Part shown: piece by piece, positions 46,427 through 57,350 of the stretch
How the letters are laid out: each line of letters opens with the position of its first letter
How positions within the stretch are numbered: the first letter of the stretch is position 1
Assembly (NCBI GenBank): GCA_030765065.1
Contig: CM060988.1
Location: 178,167,065-178,231,064 of the forward strand
DNA: 64,000 nt
DNA from: Deroplatys truncata
Taxonomy: Eukaryota > Arthropoda > Insecta > Mantodea > Mantidae
Reading direction: 5' to 3'
Notes under the pieces: model-generated
The model's input: only the letters and a program-made list of their open reading frames with translations
The model's database searches: none
Told to the model about the DNA's origin: nothing
Translations under genes and position numbers: made by a program

Positions 46427-47864
46427 TTGATGTAATAAATTCACATAACTTTCTGTACCCTCTATCTTTATTAGTGGGTATACAAATTATTCCTAAACCA
46501 TATTATTCTACCAAACTAAATCTAATCCAAATAACCCTCTGCAAAAATAGCTACTATCCACATTTCGTTATAGATACTAAGCGAACAGTGATAGTAAAAT
46601 GTTTAAGAACTGGACGCTATATGCTGGCCTTAAAACTCTATACTGTTTCCATGACATCGCGAGAAACAACTGAAAACCGATGGGACTTCAAGAATAAGTA
46701 TTGAAAAATTCGAACCCTTAATAACGGATATCTCTGAAACGGCTTATGCCACAAAAAACTTATCTTAAGTAAATTGTTTATTTTAAAGAGATCTACATTT
46801 GTTGTGTGGTACGTTTTCATCTATCACTTAACGTTTACAAGTTATACAAGATTATATAAAATTCCTTCCGAATAAAAGGACTTCATAGGTTATTTCCAGA
46901 AAATTCAAGATATGCGTTTTATTTGCCATGTAAATGTCATTAATTTATGTTATTTTAATCAAAGTTGTTAGAGCCACTATTTAGAAAATCAGAATTTTCG
47001 AAAAAAATTCTATGCAAAGGGTGGTTTGGGTGTAAAGGAGAATTTTCTTGAAAAATCTTCTTGTCGCATCCTTGGAAGATACTAAACTCATATACCAGGT
47101 TTGGTATTGATCCAACTTTTGTTTTTGAGTTATGCTGTTCTCAGAAACACAGACAGCCCACCCCCACACACACACACACGGAACATGTTTCCAAAACTGC
47201 CTTATTGGATTCAGGGTGCCTCAAAACATGTATTTCCGGTGAAATCTCGGTATCGATTTTTTTGGTAGAGTGCAATACTGTGGCGTATTAGTGGGTATTA
47301 GTAGTTATTGTCATACCAGACACATTATTGCGTCGCATTAGCAGTAGCATTGTTGGGGTAATTTCTTTTGGCTTTGTGTTTGAATTTCGTCTGACATGAC
47401 AACTCCCAGCTCTAGCTAGCGAGCCTAGCTAGGGGTGGGAAGAGAGAGAGGGGGAATAATTTTAGCATTACTTTTCTTTATGTGTTGAGCGTCAGTCTGA
47501 TTTGAGTGTCTGGTCTAGGAGTTTGTGTGTGTTCGAGTGTAGACGTAGAGCGTGTGTGAGGCATCTCCCCTCAATTCTTTCTTTATGTCTTTTTGTGTGA
47601 TGATGTACGAATATCATTTATTTTATTGAATGAACCACAGGTAATGTGAATAATGTGAACTATGAGTTTTTTTTTAAAAAAAATTCCCAAGCCTGCACCG
47701 TAATGTGAATAACAAGGTCCTGGTCCTCTCGCTGTTTCTGTAGCTACGCTTCCCTATGTGCATGTTAAGGTGATACAAATTTAGTATTTTTGCTAGAAAC
47801 CTCTAGGCTCTCACCTCAGCTTGTAGCAATGCTTTCCCTACTTACTATCCGGTGGAGAAAATAA
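46427..47864 (-). repeat. HINE-B copy split by a solo LTR
   Basis: Pieces 46427-47278 and 47829-47864. CTATATGCTGGCC present, CA core at about 47160-47179, right end CTTACTATCCGGTGGAGAAA. Confidence 0.75.
47279..47828 (+). mobile_element. Solo LTR related to family C, inside a HINE (fossil)
   Basis: About 550 bp, TGTGGCGTATTAG...CTTGTAGCA. Candidate 4-bp duplication ATAC (left) and ATGC (right). The first ~60 bp resemble 9511 onwards, the rest little, so it is a related family rather than the same one. The empty HINE site is clear from other copies. Confidence 0.65.
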
Positions 47865-47958
47865 ATATTTAGGCTTCTTTTAAGCACACAATTCATTTAA
47901 AATAACCGTTTTTATGGCATTAGCTATTTCCGGGAAAGCGTTATTAATGGTTCGAATT

Positions 47959-48227
47959 GCCGTTCTCCGTGGTCTAGAGGCACTATGTTAGTCTCTAGTT
48001 TCCAAGGTCCCGGGTTCAAAACCTGCGGGAGCCGAAGTTTTTTTTTTCGAGCGTAAAAACCCTTAGCAAGTAAAGTCGGCGGTCCCATGTCGTAGATTTA
48101 CGGCACGTACCTCAAACTGGTTAAAGAGTCCTCTGAGAAAAACTTCCCGTCTTTCACGCCTAATATAGAATGGGACGTTAAGAACTATAGCAGTTAAAGT
48201 AAGTCAGTAAATAAAACTAAAATTAAT
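47959..48227 (+). repeat. SINE-A, full length, perfect target duplication
   Basis: A-box-like TGGTCTAGAGG, B-box GGTTCAAAACC, then GAGCGTAAAAACCCTTAGC and GTCGTAGATTTACGGCACG. Flanked by the perfect 15-bp duplication TTAATGGTTCGAATT (47944-47958, 48228-48242), proving insertion into the HINE. Confidence 0.85.
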
Positions 48228-48346
48228 TTAATGGTTCGAATTATTCAACATATAGGCATTCCTTTAAGGTCCTTCGATTTTCAGTTGTTTCTCGCGATGT
48301 CATGGAAACGAATCAGTTGGATAATTTAATGTCATACCGGCATGTT

Positions 48347-48410
48347 GCCATGGTAGCTCAGTGGTTAGAGCATCCGGGCGGAGATCCGTGGTTCAAATCC
48401 CGGCTATGGC
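48347..48410 (+). repeat. tRNA-like sequence, 64 nt
   Basis: Perfect A-box TAGCTCAGTGG and B-box GGTTCAAATCC, with a 7-bp acceptor-like pairing (GCCATGG/CTATGGC). It is about 8 nt too short and lacks a proper anticodon stem, and the T-stem is mismatched. It is a decayed tRNA or a third SINE head, inserted in a HINE. Confidence 0.6.
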
Positions 48411-48604
48411 ATTGAACTCTTCAGTCGTCTGATTCTACCTTACGTAAGAATAATTTGAATACAAACTAATAAGCGATAGGGTAGAGAAAATCATGTGAAT
48501 ATAACATCCCAGAGTATTAGGATAGTTTGCCAAAATACGCACTACGCAAAACAGAATACTTTGTAAACGTATCTGAAACTTAACATTAAGCGTGGTCTTA
48601 GATA

Positions 48605-49356
48605 GTTTTTACTTTCTCTATTACGTATAGTAAGCAGGGGAAGTATTGTATTCCACCCAAAAATTCGATACTAGGTGTCACCGGAAATACATGTTTCGAG
48701 ACCCCCTGAATCCAAAACAAAGCATTTTTGGAAACCTGACCGTGTGTGTGTCTGTGAACAGTATAACTCAGAAACGAACAGTCGGATAAACACCAAACTT
48801 GATATTTAGGTTCAGTATCTTCCAGAGATGCGACACGAAGGTTTTCAAGAAAAAACCCTTTACATGGAACATTTTTCGAAAATTTTAATTTTCTCAAAAC
48901 TGGCTCGAACGATTTTGATTAAAATATCATATGTTTAAGATATTTTCATGACAAATGAAATGTATATCTCGAATTTTCTGGGAAGTCTCCAAAAGTATTG
49001 TTCATTGTGAACGACTTTTGCATAACTGGTAAACCATAAGAGATAGACAAAATTTTACTACACGAAAAATGTAGATCGCGTTAAAATACGCCATTTATGT
49101 CCTATACATTTTTTTGTTGAGTGAACCATTTTGGAGATATTGCTTGTTATTCCCTTAAATTTTCCAATACTCTTAAACCAGCTCTTAAAATATTTGACTG
49201 TCGCTTAAAGCCTAGCAATTCCCCTTGCATCTACAAGAAAATTAGCAATAAGATTAACATCTCGATTAACATGAAGCATATGGAGAATAAGCGTTTGTAA
49301 AAATAGTTTCTACAAGAGTAGAGAAAGTCATGTGAATGTAACACATCAGATTTTTT
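48605..49356 (+). repeat. HINE-A copy, full length
   Basis: TTTTTACTTTCTCTATTACG at the start; stem-loop ATGTGAATGTAACACAT and T-run at the end. About 75 bp are deleted after the CAATACT block of the body. Confidence 0.85.
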
Positions 49357-49732
49357 GCTACTATAATGTCTCTGGATACGAGCAAACTGTAAATATTGGC
49401 AGTACTTGACACACAGGGAACCTAGCGGTGTGGGATGAAGCGAGCTTCACAGCCACTCTGAGAGTGACAGCAAATGTACCACTCAGTGCATTACATAGTA
49501 GCTTACGGCAGCTATCATAGAACTTCTAGGAAATCTCTTGCTGAAAGTTTGTTTTTCCTTTGACTCCTATCTTAACACGAAATCTCTTGATGTGAAGCGT
49601 TCAAACTCAATGCTCTATCTCGCTTTCTATTGATTTTAGACGTGCACAGGATATTCGAGAGAAGTGCTTTTTATTTCTGTAATGTTTAAACTCTGCTTCA
49701 GTGACTTCACTATCCACTTTCGTTTATTTTTA
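49357..49732. other. Unassigned interval
   Basis: Nothing recognised. Confidence 0.4.
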
Positions 49733-50020
49733 TACGCTTCTACAAACTTCTCTTAAGAAAGCCTGTTTTTCTATGTACTTCACGTTAATCGAGGTAAACC
49801 TTCGCTACACCTTTGCTGGCAGCTACAAGGGGGGGTAGAGGAAACGAATACATAGTCACATTGTTTCAAAGTGGTCCCTATGTGCTAAGCTTGATATTCC
49901 GTACTCTTTGCTTGATATCGCGAGGAATAACTGAGTAGCGACAGCACTTTAAAAATGACAAAAATATTGAACATTTCAAACCAATTGGAACTGGTTATGC
50001 CACAAAAATATTCGTATGTT
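49733..50020 (-). repeat. Old HINE fragment
   Basis: TACTTCACGTTAATCGAGG, TGGTCCCTATGTGC and CGCGAGGAATAACTGAG in minus order. Both ends missing. Confidence 0.55.
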
Positions 50021-50118
50021 TTAAATGAAAATAATTAAGTAAGCTACGGACGTCGCTTAAGCAAGGCTTTCACGACAGGGCAAACAGGTTCGGCTTTACT
50101 GAGTTAAATTCCACGGAA

Positions 50119-50315
50119 CCGAGCGGGATGGCTCAAGCTGTGAAGTCTGTGTTCCGCATTCGGGAGCTCCCGGGTTCAAATCCCGTGTGCCGACCAATCT
50201 GTCTCAGATTTTTTCGTGGTTTTCCTCAGTCGCCTAGATATATACTGGATTGGATATTTAACACCACGACCCAAAGTTCCACCTTAAGTCTAAAACAGTA
50301 AAATGGAAAATAAGT
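50119..50315 (+). repeat. SINE-B copy, best preserved
   Basis: A-box TGGCTCAAGCTG (50129) and perfect B-box GGTTCAAATCC (50173-50183), then the body block TTTTTTCGTGGTTTTCCTC, GTCGCCTAG and CACCACGACCC. A tRNA-derived, polymerase III-type retroposon. Confidence 0.75.
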
Positions 50316-50439
50316 GGTAATAGCGAATGCTATGCCATCTACAGACAATGTAAGCAGCTAGTCTGCACGACACGAAGTAGGAGATCCGGCTGCCAGGCGC
50401 TGGGGGTCTCTGAGGGCACGCGACGAAGCAAGATGGCAT

Positions 50440-51046
50440 TTCCAGAGATGAGATCTAGAAGGCTGTCAGCTTTTCTGTGTGAAGGCGGCGGTTGGACTGG
50501 ACGGCACCCTAATACCATGTGCACGGCATGAAGCAGGTGGTTACAGGGATGAGACCTAGAAGGCTAACTGTCCGCCTTTCTGTGTGAGGGTGGTAGTTTG
50601 ACTGGACCGCACCCTAATACCATGTGCACGGCATGAAGCAGGTGGTTACAGAGATGAGACTTAGAAGCTAAATGTCCGCCTTTCTGTGTGGGGTCGGCGG
50701 TTAGACTGGACGGCATCCTAATGCCATATGCAGGGCATGAAGTAGTTCGTTACAGGGATGAGACCTAGAAGGCTAACTGTCCGCCTTTCGTGTGACGGCG
50801 GCGGTTAGACTGGACGGCACCCTAAGGCCATGTTCACGACATGAAGCAGGTGGTTACAGAGATGAGACCTAGAAGGCTAACTGTCCGCATTTGTATGGGA
50901 GTGGCGGTTGGACTCAACGGCACCCTAATGCCATCTACACGGAATGAAGCAGGTGGTTACAGAGATGAGACCTAGAAGGCTAACTGTCCTCCTTTGTATG
51001 GGGGCGGCAGTTGGACTGAACGGTAGCCTAATGCCTGTCACCACGT
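50440..51046. repeat. Tandem repeat, six units of ~104 bp
   Basis: The phrase GAGACCTAGAAGG (with variants) recurs at 50450, 50551, 50656, 50760, 50864 and 50967, giving periods 101, 105, 104, 104 and 103. Each unit also holds GGCACCCTAATGCCAT and GAAGCAGGTGGTTACAG. Units differ by roughly 10% by eye. A partial unit may extend left to about 50340. The period is not a multiple of three, so it is not a coding repeat. Confidence 0.9.
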
Positions 51047-51304
51047 CGCAGAATGGTGTTTCTAGTTTGCGGCCGGTAGAGAAAACGTCACCGACGAGGA
51101 TCGCTGTGGCCGATCCAGCACGGCATCAACAGATATGAACACAACTCGCGCGGATGAGCTGATATAGAACAACAGGAGGATCACGTTACGGCCAGTGTTC
51201 ATAAGGATGCTGCACTGTAAATTATTTTTGTTCCATATATAGTTGCAAGTCAACTACGGCAGAATTAGGATAGTCGTTTGGAAGCGTTCATCACATTGTT
51301 CACC

Positions 51305-51973
51305 ATAATCTACAGTACCGGAAAGTTTGTTCCCGATGGGTTACAAAAATCTGTCCAACCAATACAAGGAGAAGAGCATGGGGGCAAGTTTGCAACTTTT
51401 GCAACGGTTCTTCACGGGAGGCAACAGCTTCTTTCACCACATTGTTACGTACGACGAAACACCACTACACCCCAGCAGTAAGCAATGGAGTGGAAACACC
51501 CCACTTCTCCGAATACAAAAAAAGTTTAAGATGAACGTCACAGTGTTTTGTGAGAGCGTGGGTGTCAAACTGGTGGAGATTTTAGAAAGAGAGCACGCAG
51601 TGACTGCTGACCGACACTGCGAGACCTCGTCGACACGACTGCACGAAGTAATCAAGAAGAAACGGCCGGGACTTCTCACCGAGGACGTCAGCTTCCTTCA
51701 CGACAACGCGCATCCTCATACAGCACAGAACACTACTACCGTGTTGAAACAGTTTCACTGGGACATCACCGACCGTCCTCCCTATAGCCCTGACCTCACT
51801 CCAAGCGACTTTCACCTTTATCTTCACTTGAAGGAGCATCTAGGAGGCTGACAATTCGCTTCAGACGAGGAAATGAAACACTTCGCGACAACGTGGCTGA
51901 GGGAATTTTTACCAGGAGGGAATATTCAAACTCATCCCACGAAGCGACAAGTGCCTAAACCGATATGGAGACT
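51305..51973 (+). pseudogene. mariner transposase fragment (D,D34D part)
   Basis: Frame 51327-51851 encodes ~174 residues: first Asp in IVTYDETPLHP, second in FLHDNAHPHTA, third in PPYSPDLTPSDFHLYLHLKE, with exactly 34 residues between the last two. A shifted frame then gives the C-terminus, ending YGDYVEK-like at 51973, where a HINE starts. The N-terminal third and both inverted ends are missing. Confidence 0.9.
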
Positions 51974-52892
51974 ATGTCGAAAAATCTGATGTGTTACAAT
52001 CACATGACCTTCTCTACTCTTGTACAAACTGTTTTTACAAACGCTTATTCTCCATCTACTTCATGTTAATCGAGATAAACATTTGCAGACTATCTTATTG
52101 CTAATTTTCTTGTAGATGTAAGGGGAATGTATATTTACAAGTGCGTATCGAAATACAGTAGCCTTTAAGCACATACATATCTCTTAATAGCTGGTTGCTA
52201 TGTGCAGCACCATTCCCTTTCCCACAGATTGATACTCTTTGCATATCCAAGACAAAAAAATGAATAACGAATTCCCATTTGAGAAAATAAGTATTGAAAA
52301 AATTAAGAGAATAACAAGATATATCTCGAAAATGATTCACTCAACAACAAAATTTATATGACATAAATTGTGTATTTTAACGCGATCTACATCTTTTGTG
52401 TATTAAAATTTTGTCTATCTCTTATGGTTTACCACTTTACCAAAAGTCGTTCACAATGAAGAGTACTTTTGGAAACATTCCCAGAAAATTCAAGATATAC
52501 ATTTTATTTGTCATGAAAATATATTAAACATATGATATTTTAATCAAAATCGTTAGAGCCATTTTTAAGAAAATTAAAATTTTCGAAAAATGTTCCATGT
52601 AAAGGGTACTCTAGGGTGGGGGGATTTTCTTGAAAACCTTCGTGTCTCTTCCTTGGAAGATACTGAACCTAAATACCAAGTTTGGTGTTTATCCGACTGT
52701 TCGTTTCTGAGTTTTGCTGTTCACAGACAGACAGACACACAGACGCACAGACACACGGACATGTTTCCAAAAATGCTTTTTTTGGATTCAGGGGGTCTCA
52801 AAACATGTATTTCCGGTGAAATCTCGGTATCGAATTTTTGGGTGGAATGCAATACTTCCTCTACTTACTATACGTAGTAGAGAAAGTAAAAA
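51974..52892 (-). repeat. HINE-A copy, full length, young looking
   Basis: Both termini intact; extended core of CAGA/CACA repeats at 52725-52755. Carries the longest clean version of the recurrent antisense frame (52590-52877, 95 codons). Confidence 0.85.
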
Positions 52893-53194
52893 TAACGCAA
52901 TGTACGTACCATCACTTGGCTGTATTGTTTGTATGAAATAAACTGTACACGTTTCATTGCAGGCTTTGTAACCTTAGTTTCTGATCACCGCTTCTAGAAT
53001 GGTGGGAAACAATTTTGATACCTCTGAATGCTCTAAGCTTTGAGATGCCAGTAAAATTTCCAGCTGCAATTAGCATGCTTCCACTTGCATGTAACCTTGT
53101 TAAGAGAAGCATTATTTCTGAAGAGAGAGTTTGTTACTGAAATATAAACAAATATGTTACCCGTAGATGTGGCGGCGATGAGTGCGACAATGTA
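52893..53194. other. Unassigned interval
   Basis: Nothing recognised. Confidence 0.4.
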
Positions 53195-54885
53195 TTTTCA
53201 CTTTCCAAATACATAGAGTAAGTAGGGGAAATATTGCACTCAATCCAAATAAAGCATTTTTGGAAACATGTCCGTGCGTGTGTCTGTCTGTGAACAGCAT
53301 AACTCAAAAATGAAAAGTCGTATAAACACCAAAATTGATATTTGTATTTAGTATCTTCCAAGGATGCTACACGAACATTTTCAAGAAAATCCTCCCCCAG
53401 ACCACCCCTTACATATTCACTTTCTTAAAAATGGCTCTCACGATTTTGGTTAAAATATCATATGCTTAAGATATTTTCATTATGAGGCAGTATTTTTAAC
53501 ACTTGAATGATTTCAGACTAATTATATCATATATAAATTCAATAACAGCCCGTCTTGAAGCAATATGTGTATGTAATAATTTGTAAAATGTATGTAACAG
53601 TCATTGCATGTGCTTATATTATTGTAAACATGTTTAATAACGTTATGTGAATATATTAGGTAATTTAATAATGTAGGAGCTGTGAGAATAATAAGTTAAA
53701 AGTTGCTAACAATGAGGCAACAATGAGGTAATCTTGAGGCAACAATGAATTTGAAAGTTTAAATGCTACTAATCATTATTGGAGCAACAATAATGTAATT
53801 TTTGTGACAGTTTATAAAATAGCCATTCAACAGCCAGAAAAAGCTTTAGTTAAATGAAGGTATTCTATTGGAGTAGGATTAGCAAATCAGAAACCGAAAA
53901 GGAGAAAATTTTACAAATTTAGAGTTCAGTTGCCTGCAGATAGCGTTACTAACCAGACGCAAAAAGTGTCCTCAAGAAATATAATATGAATTCGTGTGAG
54001 ACGAAAAATAAGTTTACGTGTTAAAAAGTGTAATTAAATAATAAAAAGAATCTCAAAGCTCTCTATATCAATGAAGAGTTATTTAAACCGTGTCAAGCAT
54101 TCATAAAAGGAGCGAAATAAAATTATAATCTGTGTAACCTACATTCTTGTCGCATCACAACCCTGCCAAGATATCCATGAGTCTAAAATAAATACTGACG
54201 CAGCCGAGGCAAACATAAATATTAAATATTTAAAGAAACAGTTTAATTACAAAGTTAATATTTTTTTAAACTTGGGGCAAACACCACCTGAAAACACATT
54301 TGGGGCGAAGGCTATCGGAAACTGTTTACCCTACGTGCGGTTGCAACTACTACAATTTCGGCTCCCCAACAGTTGAAATACGATACAACTCCTTCAATAC
54401 AAACTACTTCAAATTGACGCCCAAAGCGTGGTGCAAACAACGTAACGACAATATCTACTTCAATTACAAATGAAATGTATATCGTGAATTTTATGGGAAT
54501 GTCCCCATAAGTCCTCTTCTTTGTGAATGGCTTTCCCATATTCTAAGATCTAGACAAAATTCTTCTACACAAAAAATGTAGATCTTGTTAAAACACACAA
54601 TTTATTCATATACATTTTTTGTGGTCTCAATCATTTCCAAAAACATTCCTTGTTATTTGTTTTAATTTTCCAATACTTACACTTTTCTCAAATGGGAATT
54701 CGTTATTCGTTTTTTTATGCCCTGGACATACAAAGAGAATGGAATACTCCACATAGCAACCAGCTCTTAAAACATTTGACTATCGCTTAAAGTCTACCAA
54801 TTCCCCTTGCATCTACAAGAAAATTAGCAATAAGATTAACATAACAAGAGTAGAGAAAATCTGTGTGTACAACTCATCAGTTTTA
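53195..54885 (+). repeat. HINE-A copy split by a solo LTR
   Basis: Pieces 53195-53482 and 54464-54885. The LTR lies in ATATTTTCAT-ACAAATGAAATG. The 3' end is worn (ATCTGTGTGTACAACTCATC). Confidence 0.75.
53483..54463 (-). mobile_element. Solo LTR, family A, reverse orientation (fossil)
   Basis: 981 bp, TGAGGCAGTAT...CTACTTCA on the plus strand, with perfect 4-bp duplication ATTA (53479-53482, 54464-54467). Reverse complement of the 14-16 kb and 21 kb copies. No internal region is present. Confidence 0.85.
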
Positions 54886-54889
54886 TTTA

Positions 54890-55524
54890 CTATCTACTAC
54901 ATTTAATTCAAATAAACCTTTGCATAAAAGCTCTTGTACAAACTATTTTTACAAACCCTTATTTCCCATCTAATTCATGTTAATCGAGATAAACATTTGT
55001 AAAAACTTAAAGCTTAAAAAACATAGTACATAAAAAACTGTGTGGTATAACGAAATCTACATTTTTTATAGTAGAATTTTGTCTATCTCTTATGCGAAAG
55101 TCATCCAGAATGAAGAGGACTTTTGGGAAAATTCCCAGAAAATTCAAGATTTGTCATGAAATTATCTTAAACATATGATAGTTTAATCAAAACCATTAGA
55201 ACCATTTTTGAGAAAATCAATATTTCGAAAAAATGTTCCATGGAAAGAGTAGTCTGGGGTGGGGGATTTTCTTGAAAATCTTCGTGTCGCATCTTGGAAA
55301 CTATTTAACTCTAATACCATGTTTGGTATTTATACAAATCTCACTTTTTAAGTTATTCTGCTTACAGACTGACAGAGGCACACACGTACAGACATTTTCC
55401 AAAAATGCTTTATTTGTATTTAGGGTACCTCAAAACATATATTTCTGGTGAAATCTCGGTATCGAATTTTTGGGTGGAATACAATACTTCCCCTACTTAC
55501 TCTACGTAGTAGAGAAAGTAAAAA
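54890..55524 (-). repeat. HINE-A copy (with a HINE-B scrap at its left)
   Basis: 54890-54931 matches HINE-B; from CTCTTGTACAAAC on it is HINE-A, ending TCTACGTAGTAGAGAAAGTA. The body is shortened. Confidence 0.7.
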
Positions 55525-55530
55525 TGTTTC

Positions 55531-56370
55531 CTTTTTACTTTCTGTACTACGTACATAGTAAGTAGATAAGGTGTTGTATTCCACCCAAATTTCGATACCG
55601 AGATTTCACCAGAAATACCTATTTTCAGGTCCCTTGAATAAAAAAAAACATTTTTAAAAAGTGTTTCCTGTATGCGTGCATGTGAGAGGGAGAGACAGAC
55701 AGCATCATAATTCAAAAGTAAAAGTCAGATATATACTAAACTTGGTTTTAGGTTCACTACCTTCTAAAGAAGCGACATGAAGATTTTAAAAATTTCTCCT
55801 CACCCCAAACAAACGTTTACATGCGAGAATTTTAAAAATTTTGGCTTTATAAGATAGGATACTTTTAAATTTTTTAAAAATATTTACATGAAAAATAAAA
55901 TGCATATCTTGAGTTTTCTGGGAATAGCCTTTGGGTACTCTACATTCGAAAGGATTTTTGAATACTCATGTATAACTAGTAATCGTTAAGTGGTAGACGA
56001 AAAAATACTACACAATAGCATGCATCTCTTTAAAATACACAATTTATTTCAAATAAGGTTTTTTGTAGCATCAGCCATTTCCGAGATATCCGTTATTAAT
56101 TGTTCGAATCGTTCAATACATAGCCTTTCTTTTAAATCTCATCATATTTTCAGTTGTTTCTCGCGATGTCATGGAAACAATGGAATTTTAAGGCAGCGTA
56201 TAGCACATTTGACTATCGCTATTCCCATAGTATCTATAACTAAATGTATAATGCAGCTATTTTCAGAAAGGTTTATCTCGTTTAAAATGAAGTAGATAGG
56301 AAAATAAACTTTCGTAAGAATAACTTGTGCACCCACTGATAAGCGATACAGGGTAGAGAAAGTCGTGTAT
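55531..56370 (+). repeat. HINE-B copy, 5' end against the previous copy
   Basis: CTTTTTACTTTCTGTACTACG start, GAGAGGGAGAGACAGACAGC core, TTTCTCGCGATGTCATGG, then GTAGAGAAAGTCGTGT. The stem-loop is lost. Confidence 0.75.
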
Positions 56371-56460
56371 GCTCAAGGAGTCTCAAGATGCATGTTTCTG
56401 GAGAAATCTCGGTATCGAATTTTTGGGTATAGTGCAATTCCTTGACTTGCTACAGGATAG
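56371..56460 (-). repeat. HINE 5'-end fragment
   Basis: GAGTCTCAAGATGCATG, GAAATCTCGGTATCG and TAGTGCAATTCCTTGACTTGC. Confidence 0.55.
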
Positions 56461-57293
56461 TAGGGAACTTCAAACGCGTATTTTTGTCGAATATTGAAAT
56501 CGAGTTTTGTTTCGATACAATAAATGTTCTATATGGACGTCTAGGAACGTATTTAAACATTCCTGTGAAATTGTTCGCAGACTGTAACCAGTTGTGCTAT
56601 AACTCCCGTGAAAGTGCAAAAAGTTTGGCCATTCTTCAGAGCACAGTGTAACATTTTGATGAAATTCCCATGTTAACGTTAATAGTAACAGTAAATTGTT
56701 GGAGAGAGCCGTTAGAATGATAGAGAAACGCATGAAGTTTAACACCCGGGTGCGTTTTTATTGTTGCTGATACAAGCCGCCGCTGATGATGCTGTCTATA
56801 ATTAAACAGTACCGTTAATTAAAACTCACAACGAGGCCGACACACACACACGGGTACCAACTTCACGCGTTAATTTCTTTGCTAATGAACTGTGTTTGTT
56901 GTTTAGTTATTTCATCAAGAGGGGCAAGCTCGTCCCCCTATCATGGCTGGTCTGTATGAAGTTGGCAATCATGTCGATTCTTTTCGTAAAGAAGAAATCC
57001 AATTCACTTAGCCAACGCCTGACCCAACGCCTTCTTCTGCGATGCTTTAATATTCAGAGCTTTAGGCCAAAGGTGTTTTAATCAAATTTCACAGAACCCT
57101 TCCCTGCTGTTCCTGGGGGGTCCTTCACTTCTGATTACTTTCGTACCGCAATAACATAGGTCCCAGTGGCGGCTGGTGCATTCCCTCAAAATGCAGGGAG
57201 CATCCTCCCTCCTGCCTTTGTTTACAAGGCAATGGAAACAGTATTGTTGTATTTTCCCTCCCTTGTATATGTGGTTGTCCCTTTCTCTTTATT
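56461..57293. other. Unassigned interval
   Basis: No convincing coding region or known repeat. Confidence 0.4.
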
Positions 57294-57350
57294 GAGCGAG
57301 GCGGCTCCGCGGTAATATGCGAGGCTAGCATTCGGGAGGTCCAAGGTTCT
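57294..57350 (+). repeat. SINE-B head fragment
   Basis: GAGCGAGGCGGCTCCGCGG ... CATTCGGGAGGTCCAAGGTTC matches the tRNA head at 50119, cut inside the B-box by the following HINE. Confidence 0.5.

Larger units (their letters stand above)
47872..48510 (+). repeat. HINE-B 3' half with SINE-A and tRNA-like insertions
   Basis: Pieces 47872-47958, 48228-48346 and 48411-48510: TTTAAAATAACCGTTTTTATGGC, TTTCTCGCGATGTCATGG, then GTAAGAATAATTTG and GTAGAGAAAATCATGTG. Confidence 0.65.

Noticed and set aside
48347-48410. A functional tRNA gene
   Set aside because: Too short, no anticodon stem, mismatched T-stem.
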